Assembly: GCF_030551255.1 (NCBI RefSeq)
Contig: NZ_CP130630.1
Location: 3,887,501-3,951,500 of the forward strand
Length of the DNA: 64,000 nucleotides
Source of the DNA: Streptomyces sp. NL15-2K
Lineage (GTDB): Bacteria > Actinomycetota > Actinomycetes > Streptomycetales > Streptomycetaceae
Direction of reading: 5' to 3'
Shown: positions 60,498 through 64,000 of the stretch, piece after piece
Position numbering within the stretch: the first letter of the stretch is position 1
How the letters are laid out: every line of letters starts with the position of its first letter
Notes under the pieces: model-generated
The model's database searches: none
What the model saw: the letters and a program-made list of their open reading frames with translations, nothing else
What the model was told of the DNA's origin: nothing
Made by a program: the position numbers and the translations under genes

Positions 60498-63400
60498 GTG
60501 ACGGGGTTAGGCGGAGCCGCGAGGTTCGTCCTCCTGCGCGCACGGGCGCATCGCCTGCTGCTCGCCGCCGCACTGCTCACCGTCCTGCTGACCACGGCGG
60601 TCCTGGCGACCCTCGCCGCCTACTCCGGCGCGATCGGCGACGCCGCCCTGCGCCACTCCCTGGGCGATGCCCGCAACGCCGCCGACACCGCGCTGATCGT
60701 CAAGGCCGACGTGCCCGCGGACGGTCGCAAGGCCGCCGACACCGCCGTACGCAACGGGGCCCGGAAGACCTTCGACGGGCTGCCGGTGACCGTGCGGGCC
60801 CTGATGCGGTCGGGTCCGTACGCGCTGCCCCGCTCCCTGCAACCGCCCGCCGAGCGGTCCGGCGACCCGGACCTGACCCACTTCGCCGCTCTGGACCGGT
60901 CGCAGGTGCGGCTCGTCGCCGGGCGGTTACCCGGCCCGGCGGAACGGGGCGTCGAGGTGGCCCTCCCGCAGACCGCCGCCCAGCGCCTCGGCCTGGAGCC
61001 CGGCGCCCGTCTCACCCTCACCGACCGGCTCAGCGGGCCGAAGGTGCCCGTCACGGTCACCGGCCTGTACCGGCCCGCCCGGACGGACGCGCCGTACTGG
61101 CAACTCGACGATCTGCGCGGCCGGGGCATCAGCAAGCTCGACTTCACGACGTACGGCCCGCTCCTGACCGATCCCGGCGTCGTGACCGGCGCAAAGGTGA
61201 GCGCCGGACCCTCCGCCTGGCTCGCGTCCGCCGACTTCTCGACGCTGACGACCGAGGGGATCGACACCCTGCGCGAGGCGGCCCGCGCCGGGAACGCGGC
61301 GTTGCGCGAGCAGCCGGCGCTCAGCGGCACCACGGCCGCGAGCACCGCGCTGCCCGAGGTCCTCGACCGCGTCGACCGCTCGCTGCTCGTCTCCCGCTCC
61401 ACGCTGCTGATCGTCGCCCTCCAGCTGGTGCTGCTCGCCGCCTGTGCCCTGCTGCTGGTGGCCCGGCTGCTGAGTACCGAACGCACGGGCGAGACCCGGC
61501 TGCTGCGGGCCCGCGGCGCCTCCCGCCGCCGGATCGCGGGGCTCGCCGCCCTGGAGGCGCTGCTGCTGGCCGTCCCCTCGGTGCTCTGCGCCCCGCTGCT
61601 CGCGGGTCCGCTGACCCGGCTGCTGGCCGGGCAGGGGCCGCTGTCCCGGATCGGGCTGCACCTGGACGTGCCGGCCGGCGGGCGCGTCGGGGTGTGGCTG
61701 GTGGCGGCGGGCGTGGCGCTGGGCTGCGCGCTGGCGGTGACGCTGCCCGCGCTGACCTCCTCCGCCGACTCCTTCACCTCCGGCCGGGCCCGGGCGCTGC
61801 CCGACGCGGTGCGCTCCGGTGCGGACCTCGGGCTGCTGGCGGTGGCCGGTGTCGCGTACTGGCAGCTCGACCGGCAGACGTCCGGCGCCGTCACCGGGGA
61901 CCGGTCGGGCGCTCTCGGCATCGATCCACTGCTGGTGGCGGCGCCCGCGCTCGCGCTGCTGGCGGGGACGGTGCTGACGCTGCGGCTGCTGCCGCCGGTG
62001 GCGCGGCTCGCCGAACGCCGGGCGGCCGGCGGGCGCGGGCTGACCGCGGCGCTGGCGGGCTGGCAGATCGCCCGCCGCCCGATGCGCGGCGCGGGCCCGG
62101 TGCTGCTGCTGGTCCTGGCCGTCGCGCTCGGCATGCTGGCGATCGGGCAGGGCGCCTCCTGGGACCGCTCGCAGGACGACCAGGCCGACTTCCGGGCCGG
62201 GGTGCCGGTGCGCGTCCTGGCCGCCGGGGACGGCGGGCCCGGCCGCACCGAGGAGTACGCGGCCGTCCCGCACGTACGGCAGGTCGCCCCCGCGGTGCGT
62301 GCGGAGCTGCCGCTGTCCGGCAACCGGACCGCGACGGTGCTGGCGCTGGACACCGCGCACGCGGCGGACGACGTGCTGATGCGCTCCGACCTGGCGTCCG
62401 AGCCGGTACGGCCGCTGCTGGCGGGGCTGGGCCCCAAGGGGGCGACGGCGGGCGCGAAGGTCCCGGCGGACACCGCCCGGCTGCGGCTGACGGCGAGCCT
62501 GGACAGTTCGGGATCCGGCACGACGGCGGACGTGACGGCCACCCTGGAGGACCGCTTCGGCACTCCCTACCGGGTGCCGGCGGGCGAACTCCCCGCCGAC
62601 GGCCGCGGACACACGCTGGACCTGCCCGCCTCGCCGGGCCCGCTGACCCTCACCGACCTGCAACTCGTCATGACCCGGCCGATCGACCGCGCGGAGCGAC
62701 ACCGGCTCACGATCGAGGAGTTGACCGCCACGGACGCCGACGGGACGGTACGGCGGCTGCCCCTGCCCGACGCCTGGAAGGCCACCGTGCACAGCGACGG
62801 GGAGGTGTCGTCGCCGGACGAGCGCACGAAACCGACCAAACCCCGCGTGAGCATGTCGTCCGGGTCGCCGACGGTCGAGTACGGCACGGGGTACGTCCCG
62901 CGCGAGGAGACCTGGGTCATCTCGTCGTTGACGGTGCGGCTGCGGGTCGCGCAGCCCGCGCCGCCCGAGGTCACGGCCGTCGCGACCGACCGCTTCCTGT
63001 CCTCGGCGGGCGCCCGTGCCGGGCAGCGCGTGGACGTGCCGTTCGGCGGCGGGACCGTACCGGTGCGGATCGTGGACTCGGTGCGGGCGCTGCCGGCCAC
63101 GACCGCGGCCGGATCCGGTGCCGACGGCGGGGCCCTGCTGGTCGATCTGCGGGCCGTGAACCGGGTGATTCAGGCGCGGTACGGCACGAGCGTCACGCCC
63201 ACCGAATGGTGGCTGGGGACGGCGCCGGGCGAGGCGGCCGACGTGGCGGCCGCCCTGCGGGCGCGGCCCGACATGGATCCGGCGCAGGTCGTGGTGCGGG
63301 ACGAGATCGCCGAGCAGTTGCGCGACGACCCGTTCGGCGCGGGCCCCGAGGCCGCGTTCACGGCGGCTGCCGGGGTGGCGGCGGCGCTGGCCGCGGTCGG

Positions 63401-63764
63401 CTTCGCGGTGAGCGCGGCGGGCTCCCTGCGGGAGCGGGGCGCCGAGTTCGCCGTCCTGCGCGCCCTGGGTGCCCCGCGCCGCCGGCTGGCCCGCACGATC
63501 GCCGTCGAGCAGGGCGTTCTGCTGGCGCTGGCGCTGCTGGTGGGCGCAGCCCTGGGCACCGTGCTGACGCGGGCCGTGGTCCCGCTGATCGTGCTGACCT
63601 CCGAGGCCGCGCAGCCGGTCCCGCGGGTGCTGGTCGAGTTGCCCGTCCCCGACGTGACGGTCCTGCTGGCGGCCGTGGCCATCACCCCGGTGCTCGTCAC
63701 GGCGGCGCTCGCACTGCGCCGGGCCGATCCGGTGACGTCGCTGCGCGAGCAGGAGGGCGAGTGA
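60498..63764 (+). CDS. FtsX-type ABC transporter permease
   Basis: GTG 60498 follows a G-rich ribosome site. The 1088-residue protein has a first membrane helix at about 18-42, a large extracytoplasmic part, a helix bundle around 310-420 with [20 protein letters not shown], further helices around 470-560, another extracytoplasmic domain, and a C-terminal FtsX bundle ([20 protein letters not shown]) ending [15 protein letters not shown]. It is a MacB/LolE-like mechanotransmission permease of the duplicated type. The partner ATPase must lie outside the window. Its stop overlaps a following GTG start. Confidence 0.9.
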   Translation: MTGLGGAARFVLLRARAHRLLLAAALLTVLLTTAVLATLAAYSGAIGDAALRHSLGDARNAADTALIVKADVPADGRKAADTAVRNGARKTFDGLPVTVRALMRSGPYALPRSLQPPAERSGDPDLTHFAALDRSQVRLVAGRLPGPAERGVEVALPQTAAQRLGLEPGARLTLTDRLSGPKVPVTVTGLYRPARTDAPYWQLDDLRGRGISKLDFTTYGPLLTDPGVVTGAKVSAGPSAWLASADFSTLTTEGIDTLREAARAGNAALREQPALSGTTAASTALPEVLDRVDRSLLVSRSTLLIVALQLVLLAACALLLVARLLSTERTGETRLLRARGASRRRIAGLAALEALLLAVPSVLCAPLLAGPLTRLLAGQGPLSRIGLHLDVPAGGRVGVWLVAAGVALGCALAVTLPALTSSADSFTSGRARALPDAVRSGADLGLLAVAGVAYWQLDRQTSGAVTGDRSGALGIDPLLVAAPALALLAGTVLTLRLLPPVARLAERRAAGGRGLTAALAGWQIARRPMRGAGPVLLLVLAVALGMLAIGQGASWDRSQDDQADFRAGVPVRVLAAGDGGPGRTEEYAAVPHVRQVAPAVRAELPLSGNRTATVLALDTAHAADDVLMRSDLASEPVRPLLAGLGPKGATAGAKVPADTARLRLTASLDSSGSGTTADVTATLEDRFGTPYRVPAGELPADGRGHTLDLPASPGPLTLTDLQLVMTRPIDRAERHRLTIEELTATDADGTVRRLPLPDAWKATVHSDGEVSSPDERTKPTKPRVSMSSGSPTVEYGTGYVPREETWVISSLTVRLRVAQPAPPEVTAVATDRFLSSAGARAGQRVDVPFGGGTVPVRIVDSVRALPATTAAGSGADGGALLVDLRAVNRVIQARYGTSVTPTEWWLGTAPGEAADVAAALRARPDMDPAQVVVRDEIAEQLRDDPFGAGPEAAFTAAAGVAAALAAVGFAVSAAGSLRERGAEFAVLRALGAPRRRLARTIAVEQGVLLALALLVGAALGTVLTRAVVPLIVLTSEAAQPVPRVLVELPVPDVTVLLAAVAITPVLVTAALALRRADPVTSLREQEGE

Positions 63765-64000
63765 CGCGGACGGCGGTGCGGGCGAGGCGAAGGGGAGGGC
63801 GAGTCACGCGAGCGAGGCGGACGGGAGGGCCGGTCACGCAAAGGCCGGTGACGCGAAGGCCGGTGACGCGAGGGCCGGTGACGCGAGGGAGGCGGGCGCG
63901 AGGGCCGGTGACGCGAAGGCCGGTGACGCGAGGGAGGCGGGCGCGAGGGCCGGTGACGCGAAGGCCGGTGACGCGAGGGAGGCGGGCGCGAGGGCCGGTG
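63761..64000 (+). CDS. Start of a possible coupled ORF with in-frame Arg-rich repeats (partial)
   Basis: GTG 63761 overlaps the permease stop (GTGA), and the frame stays open for 80 codons to the window edge. It reads [20 protein letters not shown] and then repeats [15 protein letters not shown] with a 15-residue period from the minisatellite. The overlap is typical of genuine Streptomyces operon partners. However, a second frame ([15 protein letters not shown]) is also open, so the choice of frame is uncertain. The continuing gene is outside the window. Confidence 0.35.
   Translation, partial: MTRTAVRARRRGGRVTRARRTGGPVTQRPVTRRPVTRGPVTRGRRARGPVTRRPVTRGRRARGPVTRRPVTRGRRARGPV
63828..64000. repeat. 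Minisatellite with 15-bp units in a 45-bp higher-order repeat
   Basis: Three 15-bp units, GGCCGGTGACGCGAA (A), GGCCGGTGACGCGAG (B) and GGAGGCGGGCGCGAG (C), are arranged first-A-B-B-C-A-B-C-A-B-C and continue past the edge. A degenerate first unit begins at 63828. The ABC triplet repeats exactly, which suggests recent unequal expansion. Confidence 0.9.

Overview
The window is chromosomal DNA of a Streptomyces species or very close actinomycete. The signs are very high G+C, frequent GTG/TTG starts with strong Shine-Dalgarno sequences, many 4-nt ATGA/GTGA gene overlaps, a mycothiol-enzyme relative, DUF397/DUF5753 regulator pairs, an IS110 element, and a complete chitosan-utilisation (csn) operon with a DasR-like operator. 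From memory, the gene order resembles the S. coelicolor SCO2637-SCO2672 region (asd2, pepN, malQ, csnR-K); I could not check this.

Layout. 1-6.1 kb: end of an FGGY sugar kinase, a small zinc-ribbon protein, a DsbA-family protein with a CPWA motif, a first aminopeptidase N, and an AbiEi/PD-(D/E)XK-like protein. 6.2-13.9 kb: an accessory stretch with an NTF2/XRE divergent pair, a small inverted-repeat element beside a broken NmrA-type gene, a Tat-exported metallophosphoesterase, Nudix and PNPOx-like genes, and an IS110 element splitting a glyoxalase-type (VOC) gene. 14-24.9 kb: a large secreted subtilase, an ECF sigma/membrane-protein pair, asd, a second aminopeptidase N, and a divergent EamA/MarR pair with a clear operator. 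25-34.4 kb: malQ with a coupled small repeat protein, a five-gene ECF sigma/anti-sigma/ABC operon joined by 4-nt overlaps, an HNH protein and an MscS channel. 34.5-39.6 kb: relics of an integrative element (Uma2, XRE/DUF397, four overlapping small ORFs ending in a broken integrase) and an epoxide hydrolase. 39.6-46.7 kb: a second copy of the inverted-repeat element, then csnR-csnEFGHK. 46.7-47.8 kb: a gene-poor kilobase with a long inverted repeat. 47.8-58.8 kb: a PknG cassette (GlnX-like membrane protein, GlnH-like binding protein, coiled-coil protein, PknG kinase, PP2C phosphatase, VWA protein, FHA protein). 58.8-64 kb: isoaspartyl methyltransferase-like protein, truncated haemoglobin, FtsX-type permease, and an in-frame minisatellite at the window edge.

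Two systems stand out. (1) The left end of the IS110 element reads as a complete bridge RNA: two internal loops carry guide pairs matching the interrupted glyoxalase target and the element's own joined ends, around a shared CT core. (2) The PknG cassette joins a GlnX/GlnH-type amino-acid sensing module to a phosphatase, a VWA protein and an FHA reader. The kinase, phosphatase and FHA protein all carry zinc ribbons, which suggests a self-contained phospho-signalling complex. In the csn operon a ROK repressor, ABC importer, GH4 glycosidase and sugar kinase form a coherent glucosamine-oligosaccharide pathway. Its promoter can be read directly, with a DasR-like site over the -10 and a candidate CsnR palindrome just past the predicted start.
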